From positions 1,151,400-1,215,399 of the forward strand of contig CAVUNO010000026.1 in the NCBI GenBank assembly GCA_963742875.1: DNA of 64,000 nt, in the 5' to 3' direction. How positions within the stretch are numbered: the first letter of the stretch is position 1; the number at the start of each line of letters is the position of its first letter. The stretch comes from Bog-532 sp963742875 (lineage in GTDB: Bacteria; Actinomycetota; Actinomycetes; Streptosporangiales; Streptosporangiaceae). Positions 42,352 through 51,906 of this stretch are shown here, piece by piece. The position numbers and the translations under genes were made by a program. Under the pieces are notes generated by a model. The model did no database searches. It had not been told where the DNA came from and saw only the letters and a list, made by a program, of their open reading frames with translations.

Positions 42352-44178
42352 GGGTGCGTCTTTCTGAGGGTTGTGTCATTTCCGGGTGTTTCGGTCATGC
42401 GGCAAAGCCGAGGTCGGCGATGCTGGCCGGGTCGTAGCGGTTCAGGTGGATGTCTTTGCGGTAGCGCGTCTTGTAGTAGTTCATGTAGTCGTCCAGGTCG
42501 CCGTTGACGACCACGGCGCGGAGCTTGAGGATGACTTCGGCGCCGTCGGGGGACCATCTTGCACCGGTGATTCCGAAGCGGTCTTCGATGACGAAGCGGC
42601 AGGCTCCCTCGATCAGGCCAGTGGCGATCGGCCAGCCGCTGGCCAGTGCCTTGTCGTAGCGCATGTACATGTGGTTGTTGGTGAGGTATGTGACCGCCTT
42701 GTCGACGTCGGTGAGGTCCAGGTGGCGGGTACTGGCCTTGGCTCGGGTCTTGGCGGCGACGGATGCCAGCGTGGCGGCGACTGCCTTGCCGCGGCCGTGC
42801 AGTACCCGCAGCCGCTGCCCGTCGGCCCATTCGCGGGCGGCTCGCGGGTCGCCGGGGTGCAGGGCGGCGGCGGCTTTGCCGAGGTAGCCGCTGACGTGGA
42901 TGAAGTCGATGAGGACCGGGACCTTGAGGTCGCGGTCCTTGGCATGGGCGGTGATGGCGGTGATCTGCTGCTTGTTCCCGTCGACGAGGAAGAGCCGCTG
43001 GGTCACCCGGTACGGGTCCCGGCGGTCGGCTTCGTCGAACGCCGCCCCGATCATCGCGGGGATGTCGTCGGTGATGGACGCCGAGACCCATTTGCTGCGT
43101 GCTTCCGGGCCGGGGTGCTCGTTGCGGCGGGCTGGCGGGGCGGCGATGTCTTCGGGTGCGCGGACGGCCGGGGTGAAGCCGGCGACCGCGACGATCTCGG
43201 CCATCTTCTTGATCCCCGGATGAGCGGCATCGGTCCCCTTGCCGGCGCTGGTGCGGTGCTCGGGCCGCAGCGCGATGCCCTTGCCGTCGGCCTGCATCAT
43301 GAGCACGTCGCCGGCAGGCGGGCCGGTGTCCGCGTCGCGGGCCCGCTGGGCGTAGAAGTCGTCTGCCCAGGCGGCCAGGTCCTCGGCCAGGCCGGCCATC
43401 TGAGCCCGGCCGATCATCACTCCGGTGCGGGCCTGGATGACTTCCTGGGCCTGTCCGTAGCCGCCTTCGGCCAGGTGATAGGCGGCCAGGGCGCGCATCC
43501 CGAGGGAGTAGGGGTCATCGGGCAGCATCCACCGGGCATCGGCCGGGTACAGGTTCGCTTCGCGGCGGTTGCGGTAGGCCAGCCGGGTGGCCCGGACCGG
43601 CCCGAAGATGCTGACCACGCCCCGGTCATGACCAGTTTCCACGCTGCCGTGCCGGATCCCTGCGGCGCTGGTGACCTGCTCGATGCGCTCCTCGCGCGCG
43701 GAGTCGATGGTGAAGGTGGCTTCCAGCAGCTGCCGCTGCAGCTCCCGGCCCGAATCCGTGATCGCTTTCTCCCGGTCCCCGTGATCGAGAGCGCCGGCGT
43801 CCTGCGCAGTCCAGGTGAGCATCGCAGAGAACTGCTCTACCGGGCCGGCCAGCGCCGCCGCCAGCTCACTGTCCACCGGGCCCGCGGTCCCGTCCTCGCC
43901 GATCTGCGTCACCGTCACCGAAACCGTCACCGCCGGGCCTCCGTTGCCTGCCGAGGGTCATGTTCCCCCCACGATCCCGGAACCGGCCCAGGAACCGGGG
44001 GACCCGGCACCCGGATACCACCCCGGATCAGCCCCCGGCAACCCGCCTTCACTACCACTGACCAGCACAGATCACCTGCGGTGACACCCGGTGCATTCAG
44101 AAATGTGCAGACACTCCACGTTTCGAGAGGTTAAGGAGAGTATCAGCGCAAGATCACGCCCCTCAAAAAGACGCACCC
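42352..44178 (-). mobile_element. ISKra4-family insertion sequence
   Basis: 1827 bp with terminal repeats GGGTGCGTCTTTCTGAGGG (left) and its inverted copy at 44160-44178 (18/19 matches). A perfect 9-bp target duplication TTCCGCCGC flanks it at 42343-42351 and 44179-44187. The sharp duplication shows a recent insertion, here into an IS701-like remnant. Confidence 0.9.
42395..43930 (-). CDS. ISKra4-family transposase
   Basis: 511 aa, GTG start. The family text is clear: VSIFGPVRATRLAYRNRREA, LYPADARWMLPDDPYSLGMR, MMQADGKGIALRPEHR (Asp), RLFLVDGNKQQITAITAHAK (Asp), PVLIDFIHVSGYLGKAAAAL and GLIEGACRFVIEDRFGITGA (Glu). The frame is intact and the length normal, so it is probably active. Confidence 0.9.
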   Translation of the reverse strand: MTVSVTVTQIGEDGTAGPVDSELAAALAGPVEQFSAMLTWTAQDAGALDHGDREKAITDSGRELQRQLLEATFTIDSAREERIEQVTSAAGIRHGSVETGHDRGVVSIFGPVRATRLAYRNRREANLYPADARWMLPDDPYSLGMRALAAYHLAEGGYGQAQEVIQARTGVMIGRAQMAGLAEDLAAWADDFYAQRARDADTGPPAGDVLMMQADGKGIALRPEHRTSAGKGTDAAHPGIKKMAEIVAVAGFTPAVRAPEDIAAPPARRNEHPGPEARSKWVSASITDDIPAMIGAAFDEADRRDPYRVTQRLFLVDGNKQQITAITAHAKDRDLKVPVLIDFIHVSGYLGKAAAALHPGDPRAAREWADGQRLRVLHGRGKAVAATLASVAAKTRAKASTRHLDLTDVDKAVTYLTNNHMYMRYDKALASGWPIATGLIEGACRFVIEDRFGITGARWSPDGAEVILKLRAVVVNGDLDDYMNYYKTRYRKDIHLNRYDPASIADLGFAA

Positions 44179-44334
44179 TTCCGCCGCATCCGCATCGATG
44201 CCGCGATGGGTCCTGCCGCCACTCTGCCCGCTCCTCGCCGGCCAAACAATGGGCGGGATCCCCGGCACCTGAACCCGCGTTAAAACTGATGCCTGCCGGG
44301 AATGCGGCTGCGAACATGGATGGATGGGAAACAT

Positions 44335-44620
44335 GGTGCCCGGCGCCTTCCAGTCCGGCACGCTCGCCTGCTGGCCCGGAGCCGAGTACACCGGCCGCGG
44401 CCTGGCCACCGCGCCGTACGCGAACTGGCCGGGCTGGCCTTCGGGCGAACTCGGGTCGCACCGCGTCGAGGCGGGCACCCTGCGTCACAATCTCCGGGTC
44501 ACAGCGGGTGCTGGAGCGTAATGGATTTGTTCAATTCGGGGTGGCCCCGCGTACCTGAACATCGCCGGAGTATTGCAAGACCCACATCCTCTATCACGTC
44601 GTGAAGGCCGTCCCCGTGAA
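44335..44620 (+). pseudogene. GNAT (RimJ-type) acetyltransferase remnant
   Basis: Pieces in different plus-strand frames join to a RimJ-like C-terminal half: EYTGRGLATAPY, GSHRVEAGTLRHNLR, then (frame change) SQRVLERNGFVQFGVAPR, then (frame change) YLNIAGVLQDP. GRGLAT and the N-x-R-S-x-x-V-L-E-R-x-G-F motif mark the acetyl-CoA site. At least two frameshifts and loss of the N-terminus make it a pseudogene. Confidence 0.55.
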
Positions 44621-45019
44621 AGGATTCTCCCAGGTCAGAGAGTTTTCCCTAGTCAGCGACGGAGCGGGCCCGGGCATTACGCGCAGCATGGCTCATTTGT
44701 AACACTGGCCTCATTGTTTGCACAGAGGTATGTGTGCAAATTCGTGACCTTCGTCACGCTAATGACGGGGTTTCGCGGTCCTAAACCGATCGGTTCGGGC
44801 GAGGCCGTTTGCGGGCGCAATTACGGGCCGGCCGAGCAAAATGCTACGGCCGCGCCGGGGGTGAAGGAAGCCAGGTGAGGCAGGGGATTTCGGTCCGGGC
44901 CCGGCCGCCGCCGGGCGGCACGAAAAACGAATTTCGTCGTCCCCGTTTATCCCCGGATCCGCGGCTGATGCCCCACTGCGGGGCGGTCCCCCCGGAAGCG
45001 CGAACGCCTTTACCCAACT
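44621..45019. other. long upstream region of the Rpf-like gene
   Basis: About 400 bp without a supported gene. It has AT-rich patches (44700-44760) and a direct repeat-like CACGCTAATGACGGGG. Rpf genes of actinomycetes often have long regulated leaders; I looked for the c-di-AMP riboswitch core but could not recognise it. Confidence 0.4.
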
Positions 45020-45049
45020 TTGACTGATTTGTTACCAGACTTTTATGCT
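45020..45049 (+). promoter_or_regulatory. sigma70-type promoter of the Rpf-like gene
   Basis: TTGACT (45020-45025) and TATGCT (45044-45049) are separated by 18 bp. Transcription would start near 45056, leaving a leader of about 85 nt before ATG 45143. Confidence 0.5.
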
Positions 45050-45142
45050 TTCGGACTGTCAGGCGTTCAGAAGGCCCCGCATCCCCAAGGTACGCCGCGG
45101 ATGGCCTTCCTAGTGAGCGCGCCCTACTCGGGAAGGAGCATC

Positions 45143-45850
45143 ATGAACAGCTCCGGTAAACCAGCCCGGTCCCGTCCCAAGCACCGGCGCCGGAAAGCTT
45201 TTGTGCCCGCGCTGCTCGGCGTGGCCGCGGTGACGTGCCTGTCTGCACAGGCACTGGCGGGAGCCCCGGCCATGGCCGCCACGCCGGCCAAGCCAGCCGC
45301 GGTTGCGACCACCAGCAACCAGGAGTCCGGCCTGCTGGCCACCTACGCCGTCAAGTCCGGGGATTCGCTCAGCACGACCGCCACGCGGTTGTACAGCAAC
45401 CCGGACGCGTGGCCCGTGATCTACTGGGCCAACCACCAGCACGTCCGCGGGACGAACAGCCTCAAGATCGGGCAGCCCCTGCGCATCCCGGCCGGGCCCG
45501 GCAAGATTTCCGGCGTCCCCGTTTTCGCGGCGGCCGACCCCGCGCCCGCCCCGGTGCAGGCAACACTCGATGCAAGCTTTGCGCCTGCGCTTGCCACGGC
45601 CGCCACCTACACCGGCGGCGGCAACTCGTTCCAGCAGTGCGTGATCGCACGTGAGTCCGGTGGCAACCCGCAGGCGATGAACGCCTCCGGCCACTACGGT
45701 CTGTACCAGTTCAGCTACTCGACCTGGCTGGAGTACGGCGGGTCCCCGTCGTCCTTCGGGCACGCGTCCGTGGCGGAGCAGAACCGGGTGTTCGCCAACG
45801 CGATGGCGCGTGGCGGCGCGTCCAACTGGGCGCCCTACGACGGCTGCTGA
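45143..45850 (+). CDS. secreted LysM / resuscitation-promoting-factor-like transglycosylase
   Basis: 235 aa from ATG 45143 (GGAAGGAG upstream). A signal peptide is visible (basic KPARSRPKHRRRK, hydrophobic FVPALLGVAAVTCLSAQALA, then AMAA cleavage area). A LysM domain follows (ATYAVKSGDSLSTTATRLYS, DAWPVIYWANHQ, GQPLRIPAG; about 68-112). The C-terminus is an Rpf/transglycosylase-like domain (about 155-235: QQCVIARESGGNPQAMNASG, HYGLYQFSYSTWLEYGG) with the Glu of RESGG as likely catalytic acid. It cleaves peptidoglycan outside the cell. The gene is intact amid IS debris, either element cargo or trapped chromosomal DNA. Confidence 0.85.
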   Translation: MNSSGKPARSRPKHRRRKAFVPALLGVAAVTCLSAQALAGAPAMAATPAKPAAVATTSNQESGLLATYAVKSGDSLSTTATRLYSNPDAWPVIYWANHQHVRGTNSLKIGQPLRIPAGPGKISGVPVFAAADPAPAPVQATLDASFAPALATAATYTGGGNSFQQCVIARESGGNPQAMNASGHYGLYQFSYSTWLEYGGSPSSFGHASVAEQNRVFANAMARGGASNWAPYDGC

Positions 45851-46055
45851 GCGGCCCGTCATCAGCAGGCGCCGATGCCGCCAGGAAACCCCAAATGAAC
45901 CGGGTACTTGTGTGCTGCCCGCGTGGTCAGGGCAGGCGGGCCGCGGTCCTCTCACCGCTGGCCCGCCTGCCCGCCCGCACCTGGTCGTCTACCGTGTCCT
46001 AGCCGAGCTAGGGCCGCGAAGCCGGCAAGATTGAGTCAAGTTTGACCCCGGCTGG

Positions 46056-47675
46056 TCAGGCGGCTATTCCTGCTCGCTGGGTGAGGTTGTCGATGGCGGC
46101 CTGGTAGATGGTGGCGGCTTTGCGCAGGGGTGCTGGGTCCGGTCCGGTGAGTTCGGCGAGTCCTGTTTGCAGGATCCGGTCGTGGACGCGGGTGAGGAAC
46201 ATGGCGTGGCGCAGGCCGGTGCTGGTGACCTGGTAGCGGTGGGTGTGCGGGATGCGCTCGATGAGGCCGTGCTCGCGGAGCCGGCGCAGGTCGTAGGTGG
46301 CCTGGCCGGGTGTGACCGATCCGGGGCCGTGGGGCGGGCGGCCGAGGTATTCGCCGAGCAGGCTGCGCAGGTCCTTGTTGAGGAACCCGCCGGGGTGCAG
46401 CCGGAAGATCAGCAGGATGTGCAGGAGTGCCTGGGCGCGCGGGTCGGTCAGGCGCAGCCCGGCCACGCGGGTGCCGTTGTCGTGGATGACGGGGTCGCAG
46501 GCGGAGCGCAGGACGCTGTCCCCGGTGATGGGGTCGTGGCTGAGTCGCTGGACGGCCAGCAGCCGTCGGTTGGCGGTGTAGCCGATCTCCCGCAGGGCGG
46601 GCAGATTAGTCAGCCGTTTGCCCAGGCCGAAATCCATGGCCTGGTTGATGGTGGTCTCCGTGCGCAGCGCCCGCCCGTGCTTGTGGTACTGCTTGATCTG
46701 GGTGTGCTTGTAAAGCACGTGCAGGCTGGGGGTGACCCCGTCGGTGACCACGCGGGTGGCGAAGATGCCCGGGGTGTGGTTCTTGCGGCCGCGGTAGATG
46801 GACCGGCCGAAGATCAGGCTGATCCGGTCGGGCCGGCCCAGATCGAGGTTGTCCCGGATGACCTGCTCGAAGAAGATCCGCCCGGACACCGGCTTATCGA
46901 GCATCTGGGTCAGCGAGAACTCTGCCTGCAAGATGGAGATGTCATACCGGTAGCCCGCGGCCCGGTCGGCGGGACTGAACGGGTGCGGCAGCCGCGCCAG
47001 CCACTTGCGCAGCAGCGCGTCGATCTGCGCCGGGCCCAGGCCATGGCAGATCGCCTGCACGGCGGCCACGTTATCGACGGCCGCGAAGGCGTTATCCATC
47101 GGGGTGAAGCCGATGCCGGCCCTGGCGGCCTGCCGCTTGGCCCACTCGTTGCCGTTGATGCACAGCTTGGCGTTGAACGGGAAGTAGCTGCAGAACTTGA
47201 GGAAGAACGGGCCGAAGTCCTCATCGACGCAGTAGCAGTAGTACTGGTTGACCACCCCGGTCTCCGCGGCGATCCACGGGTAGGAACTGCCGTCGGCCCG
47301 GCGGCGCTTGCGGGTCCGGAACAGCGGGACTTTCTCCTGCGCCCGGCCGATGAACAGCACCCCCTCGGTTCCGGTGAAGCCGGCCAGGTACTCCTGGGCC
47401 ACGTCGTCCTTGCGCTGCCCCTTGGCGAAGTCCACCCAGGGGATCCCGCAGCCGGCCGCAAACGACCGCACCGACCTGGTGAACGCCTCGCTGACCGGGG
47501 CCAGCGCCGCTGTCGAGGCCACCGGTTTGCCCAGCTGGTGGTGGATATAACTCACCAGGCCGGTCGCGTACTGCAACTGCGGGACGTAGACGTTCAGGTA
47601 CATCCGGTCGATGCACTCCACCTCAAAACTCACGTGCTCGGATAGGACATCCGCAACGGTGCGCGGTAGCGTCAT
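46056..47675 (-). CDS. conserved mobile-element protein with C-terminal winged helix (intact copy)
   Basis: 539 aa from ATG 47675. The text VDFAKGQRKDDVAQEYLAGF, GVLFIGRAQEKVPLFRTRKR, DEDFGPFFLKFCSYFPFNAK, LPHPFSPADRAAGYRYDISI and RISLIFGRSIYRG belongs to a large, very well conserved bacterial family of unknown function, found in proteobacteria and actinomycetes. The C-terminal 120 residues (LTDPRAQALLHILLIFRLHP, TYDLRRLREHGLIERIPHTH) look like a winged helix. No catalytic motif is certain. Its location in inverted arms of an IS5 composite suggests that it travels with mobile DNA. Confidence 0.7.
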   Translation of the reverse strand: MTLPRTVADVLSEHVSFEVECIDRMYLNVYVPQLQYATGLVSYIHHQLGKPVASTAALAPVSEAFTRSVRSFAAGCGIPWVDFAKGQRKDDVAQEYLAGFTGTEGVLFIGRAQEKVPLFRTRKRRRADGSSYPWIAAETGVVNQYYCYCVDEDFGPFFLKFCSYFPFNAKLCINGNEWAKRQAARAGIGFTPMDNAFAAVDNVAAVQAICHGLGPAQIDALLRKWLARLPHPFSPADRAAGYRYDISILQAEFSLTQMLDKPVSGRIFFEQVIRDNLDLGRPDRISLIFGRSIYRGRKNHTPGIFATRVVTDGVTPSLHVLYKHTQIKQYHKHGRALRTETTINQAMDFGLGKRLTNLPALREIGYTANRRLLAVQRLSHDPITGDSVLRSACDPVIHDNGTRVAGLRLTDPRAQALLHILLIFRLHPGGFLNKDLRSLLGEYLGRPPHGPGSVTPGQATYDLRRLREHGLIERIPHTHRYQVTSTGLRHAMFLTRVHDRILQTGLAELTGPDPAPLRKAATIYQAAIDNLTQRAGIAA

Positions 47676-47828
47676 GACAGGCTCCGGTCGGACAGGCCGC
47701 AAGGCCACCCACCGCCAGCAGGCGGCCCACACCGGGGCACAGCGTGCCACCGCATCGATCCGGCCGGAGCCACTTTCACTCAGCTCAGCATGCGGACATG
47801 GCTCGCCGGGCTGGGGTGAAACCCCGCT

Positions 47829-48799
47829 GGGGCGTGTCCCGTGGATCTTGATGGCTGGATCGTGTAGATCGGTATGGTGCTCGATCGACTGAATCGTCAT
47901 GATCTGACTGATGAGGAATGGGAGCGTCTGCGGGTGTTCCTGCCTGCTGATCCGCCGCGGGGCGGGCGGTGGCTTGATCACCGGATGGTGATCAACGGGA
48001 TCTTCTTCCGGACCCGGGCGGGCTGCCCGTGACGGGATCTGCCGGGGGGTTCGGGAACTGGAAGACCGTCTATAACCGGCATCGCCGCTGGTCGATGGAC
48101 GGGACCTGGGAGCAGATCCTGGACGGGCTGCGGGCTGGGTGCGATCAGGCCGAGGGCAAGGACTGGACGGTCAGCGCGGATTCCACCGTGGTCCGCGCGC
48201 ACCAGCACGCGGTCGGCGCGCGCCGGGCGCTGCCCGCGGAGCTGGTCACGGGGGGCAGCCCCGAATGACAAGAATCCGCCGGGCCGGGAGGCGATCGGCC
48301 GCTCCCGCGGCGGGCCGAGCACCAAGATCCACCTGGCCGCGGACCGGCGCTGCCGCCCGGTCGCCCGGATCCTCAGCCCCGGCCAGCACGGCGACTGCCC
48401 GCGGTTCATCCCGTTAATGCAGGCCATCCGCATCGGCCGCCGGGGCCTGGGGCGGCCCCGGACCCGGCTCGGCGCCGCGATGGGCGACAAGGCGTACTCC
48501 TCCGCCGCCAACCGCGCCTACCTGCGCAAGCGCGGGATCACGGCCGCCATCCCGATGAAGGAAGACCAGAAGAAACACCGCCGCAACCGCGGCCGCGCGG
48601 GCGGCCGCCCGCCCGTCTTCGACTCCGGACGTTACAAGGAGCGCAACACCGTCGAACGCTGCTTCGCCAAGCTGAAGCAGTTCCGCGCCGTCGCCACCCG
48701 GTACGACAAGCGGGAAATGATCTACCAGGGCACCGTCGACCTGGCATCGATCCGGATCTGGCTACGAGATCCCGTCCAATGATCCACGGGACACGCCCC
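47829..48799 (+). mobile_element. IS5-family insertion sequence (decayed)
   Basis: 971 bp bounded by GGGGCGTGTCCCGTGGATC at 47829-47847 and its inverted copy at 48781-48799. These ends are also the inner ends of the 1.85-kb arms. It contains one transposase gene disabled by a nonsense codon and frameshifts. Confidence 0.75.
47874..48782 (+). pseudogene. IS5-family (IS427-type) transposase, inactivated
   Basis: Starts at ATG 47874 with LNRHDLTDEEWERLRVFLPA, then GRWLDHRMVINGIFFRTRAG CP and TGA where homologues have Trp. A frame change leads to FGNWKTVYNRHRRWSMDGTW and DWTVSADSTVVRAHQHAVGA (Asp). Another change near 48267 leads to GRSRGGPSTKIHLAADRRCR, MGDKAYSSAANRAYLRKRGI (Asp) and NTVERCFAKLKQFRAVATRY (Glu), ending at 48782. 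At least one nonsense and two frameshift changes. Confidence 0.85.
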
Positions 48800-48952
48800 A
48801 GCGGGGTTTCACCCCAGCCCGGCGAGCCATGTCCGCATGCTGAGCTGAGTGAAAGTGGCTCCGGCCGGATCGATGCGGTGGCACGCTGTGCCCCGGTGTG
48901 GGCCGCCTGCTGGCGGTGGGTGGCCTTGCGGCCTGTCCGACCGGAGCCTGTC

Positions 48953-50571
48953 ATGACGCTACCGCGCACCGTTGCGGATGTCCTATCCGAGCACGTGAGT
49001 TTTGAGGTGGAGTGCATCGACCGGATGTACCTGAACGTCTACGTCCCGCAGTTGCAGTACGCGACCGGCCTGGTGAGTCATATCCACCACCAGCTGGGCA
49101 AACCGGTGGCCTCGACAGCGGCGCTGGCCCCGGTCAGCGAGGCGTTCACCAGGTCGGTGCGGTCGTTTGCGGCCGGCTGCGGATCCCCTGGGTGGACTTC
49201 GCCAAGGGGCAGCGCAAGGACGACGTGGCCCAGGAGTACCTGGCCGGCTTCACCGGAACCGAGGGGGTGCTGTTCATCGGCCGGGCGCAGGAGAAAGTCC
49301 CGCTGTTCCGGACCCGCAAGCGCCGCCGGGCCGACGGCAGTTCCTACCCGTGGATCGCCGCGGAGACCGGGGTGGTCAACCAGTACTACTGCTACTGCGT
49401 CGATGAGGACTTCGGCCCGTTCTTCCTCAAGTTCTGCAGCTACTTCCCGTTCAACGCCAAGCTGTGCATCAACGGCAACGAGTGGGCCAAGCGGCAGGCC
49501 GCCAGGGCCGGCATCGGCTTCACCCCGATGGATAACGCCTTCGCGGCCGTCGATAACGTGGCCGCCGTGCAGGCGATCTGCCATGGCCTGGGCCCGGCGC
49601 AGATCGACGCGCTGCTGCGCAAGTGGCTGGCGCGGCTGCCGCACCCGTTCAGTCCCGCCGACCGGGCCGCGGGCTACCGGTATGACATCTCCATCTTGCA
49701 GGCAGAGTTCTCGCTGACCCAGATGCTCGATAAGCCGGTGTCCGGGCGGATCTTCTTCGAGCAGGTCATCCGGGACAACCTCGATCTGGGCCTGCCCGAC
49801 CGGATCAGCCTGATCTTCGGCCGGTCCATCTACCGCGGCCGCAAGAACCACACCCCGGGCATCTTCGCCACCCGCGTGGTCACCGACGGGGTCACCCCCA
49901 GCCTGCACGTGCTTTACAAGCACACCCAGATCAAGCAGTACCACAAGCACGGGCGGGCGCTGCGCACGGAGACCACCATCAACCAGGCCATGGATTTCGG
50001 CCTGGGCAAACGGCTGACTAATCTGCCCGCCCTGCGGGAGATCGGCTACACCGCCAACCGACGGCTGCTGGCCGTCCAGCGACTCAGCCACGACCCCATC
50101 ACCGGGGACAGCGTCCTGCGCTCCGCCTGCGACCCCGTCATCCACGACAACGGCACCCGCGTGGCCGGGCTGCGCCTGACCGACCCGCGCGCCCAGGCAC
50201 TCCTGCACATCCTGCTGATCTTCCGGCTGCACCCCGGCGGGTTCCTCAACAAGGACCTGCGCAGCCTGCTCGGCGAATACCTCGGCCGCCCGCCCCACGG
50301 CCCCGGATCGGTCACACCCGGCCAGGCCACCTACGACCTGCGCCTGCTCCGCGAGCACGGCCTCATCGAGCGCATCCCGCACACCCACCGCTACCAGGTC
50401 ACCAGCACCGGCCTGCGCCACGCCATGTTCCTCACCCGCGTCCACGACCGGATCCTGCAAACAGGACTCGCCGAACTCACCGGACCGGACCCAGCACCCC
50501 TGCGCAAAGCCGCCACCATCTACCAGGCCGCCATCGACAACCTCACCCAGCGAGCAGGAATAGCCGCCTGA
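48953..50571 (+). pseudogene. conserved mobile-element protein, frameshifted second copy
   Basis: Inverted duplicate of the gene at 46056-47675, nearly identical. One G is missing near 49181 (GGCTGCGGATCC here, GGCTGCGGGATCC there), so the frame breaks after about 76 codons and resumes one base out of register. The length is 1619 nt instead of 1620. The residue changes seen (for example Leu for Arg in DLGLPDRISL) are few, so the duplication is young. Confidence 0.85.
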
Positions 50572-50634
50572 CCAGCCGGGGTCAAACTTGACTCAATCTT
50601 GCCGGCTTCGCCGGCCCTAGCTCGGCTAGCTCGG

Positions 50635-51014
50635 CTAGTTGGGACGCTCGGGAGCCGCGCTGAGGGCGTGGAGCTGGTCGAGATATTGCCTGGTACCTGC
50701 CACGCCGGGATACCGCTCGTTCAGGACTTTGGTGAGGTCTCGGCTTGCCATGAGAAGCGATGGTAGTGACCGGCGCTGGCCGCTGAGAGCATGCTCCCCC
50801 TGGCTTACGGCCTCGTCCAAATCTCCCTGCTGTGCTGCGACCACGCCGAGGGTAATCCGAGCTTCGGCCAGGCGCATGGGTGCGCGTTCCCGGCCGTCAA
50901 AGTCGGTGCTGGCGTGGATGACTTCGCTGGCCAAGTTTTCGGCCATCTTGTCGTCGGCGAGCATGCGGTAGCAGTCCATAGCGTAGAAGTCGAACTGGAG
51001 TGTTCCCGCTTTTA
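50635..51014 (-). pseudogene. TPR-type regulator C-terminal part, cut by IS3
   Basis: The minus strand reads LQFDFYAMDCYRMLADDKMA, ENLASEVIHASTDFDGRERA, PMRLAEARITLGVVAAQQGD and HALSGQRRSLPSLLMASRDL, then ends at 50635. This is the tetratricopeptide-like C-terminus of actinomycete XRE-family regulators that often control element or antibiotic genes. The N-terminal helix-turn-helix part is gone; the IS3 end (51015) replaces it. Confidence 0.65.
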
Positions 51015-51025
51015 TGGACACCGAA

Positions 51026-51862
51026 TTAGGCTGCCAACTGACTGAGTTGCCTATACCCTAGTTCGTATTCCCCGGGTGTCAAGTACCCGAGCGTCGAATG
51101 CCTCCGGGCCAGATTATAATAGTTGCCGATCCAGTCGGACGTCTCCTTTTCCAGGTTCGCCAGCGTCGGCCACGGGCGGGTGTGAATCAGCTCTTTCTTG
51201 TACGTCGCGAAGAACGATTCCGATACAGCATTATCATAGCAGATTCCCGTCCGCCCCAGGGACCGCCTTATATTGTTCTCCGTGCAGTAAGCATCGAACA
51301 CCGAGGACGTATACTGGCAGCCGCGGTCAGAATGAAATATCACACCTGCTGGCGGCTTCCGGGCGGCGATAGCCATGTCGAGCGCGGCGGTGACCAGGCT
51401 GGCCCGCATGTGCGCGGCGACAGCCCAGCCAATTACCTTGCGTGAATAAAGGTCAATAACGGTCGCGAGATAAGCCCACCCATCCCATGTTTTTATGTAG
51501 GTGACATCGCCGCACCACTTCGCATCGGGCGCGGCGGCGGTGAAATCCCGGCCGATCAGGTCCGGGGCCGGGACCGGCCGGTCCCCGCCGATGGTGGTCC
51601 GCTTCCACGCTCGCGGATGCCGCCCGCGCAGGCCAGCGGCCTGCATCAGCCGATGGACACGCTTGTGCGACACCAGGTGGCCCAGCGCCGCCAGGCCCGC
51701 GCGCATCCGGCGCACCCCAGGATTGCCCCGCGCCTCCTCATAAACCTTCTTCATCACCGCGATGAGCGCACAGTCGTCCCGCGACCGCTGGGACGGCTCC
51801 GCGCCCCGCCAGGCGTAATAGCCGGAACGGGAAACTCCCAGCCAGGCACACATGAATGACAC
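51026..51862 (-). CDS. IS3-family transposase OrfB
   Basis: 278 aa. The rve-type DDE core is intact: DAKWCGDVTYIKTWDGWAYL (Asp), GVIFHSDRGCQYTSSVFDAY (Asp) and YDNAVSESFFATYKKELIHT (Glu, DDE with the 35-residue spacing). The N-terminal HTH_21 segment reads VYEEARGNPGVRRMRAGLAA. It is expressed as an OrfAB fusion by -1 frameshifting from orfA (see there). Frame intact. Confidence 0.92.
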   Translation of the reverse strand: MSFMCAWLGVSRSGYYAWRGAEPSQRSRDDCALIAVMKKVYEEARGNPGVRRMRAGLAALGHLVSHKRVHRLMQAAGLRGRHPRAWKRTTIGGDRPVPAPDLIGRDFTAAAPDAKWCGDVTYIKTWDGWAYLATVIDLYSRKVIGWAVAAHMRASLVTAALDMAIAARKPPAGVIFHSDRGCQYTSSVFDAYCTENNIRRSLGRTGICYDNAVSESFFATYKKELIHTRPWPTLANLEKETSDWIGNYYNLARRHSTLGYLTPGEYELGYRQLSQLAA

Positions 51863-51906
51863 CGGGTAAGCATCCGCATCAGCCCAGCCCGCGATAGCAG
51901 CGAATC

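Larger units (their letters stand above)
45999..50629. mobile_element. mirror-image composite: two 1849-bp inverted arms around an IS5
   Basis: 45999-47847 and 48781-50629 are inverted copies of equal length (1849 bp) that differ by a few bases and two compensating single-base indels. The outer ends read CTAGCCGAGCTAGGGCC. The inner ends include the IS5 terminal repeat GGGGCGTGTCCCGTGGATC. Each arm carries one copy of the same outward-facing gene. The centre is a decayed IS5 transposase. No target duplication is evident. Confidence 0.85.

Noticed and set aside
42371..44134. 587-codon frame antisense to the ISKra4 transposase
   Set aside because: The minus-strand transposase has intact catalytic motifs and the IS borders; the plus frame has none.
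44621..45142. c-di-AMP (ydaO-type) riboswitch before the Rpf-like gene
   Set aside because: The association is frequent in actinomycetes, but I could not find the conserved core; a covariance-model search (RF00379) with a significant hit would revive it.
46167..47645. 492-codon frame antisense to the conserved orphan protein (also 49078-50460)
   Set aside because: Shadow of a strongly conserved gene; composition rich in Asp/Val/Gln/Gly with no family text.
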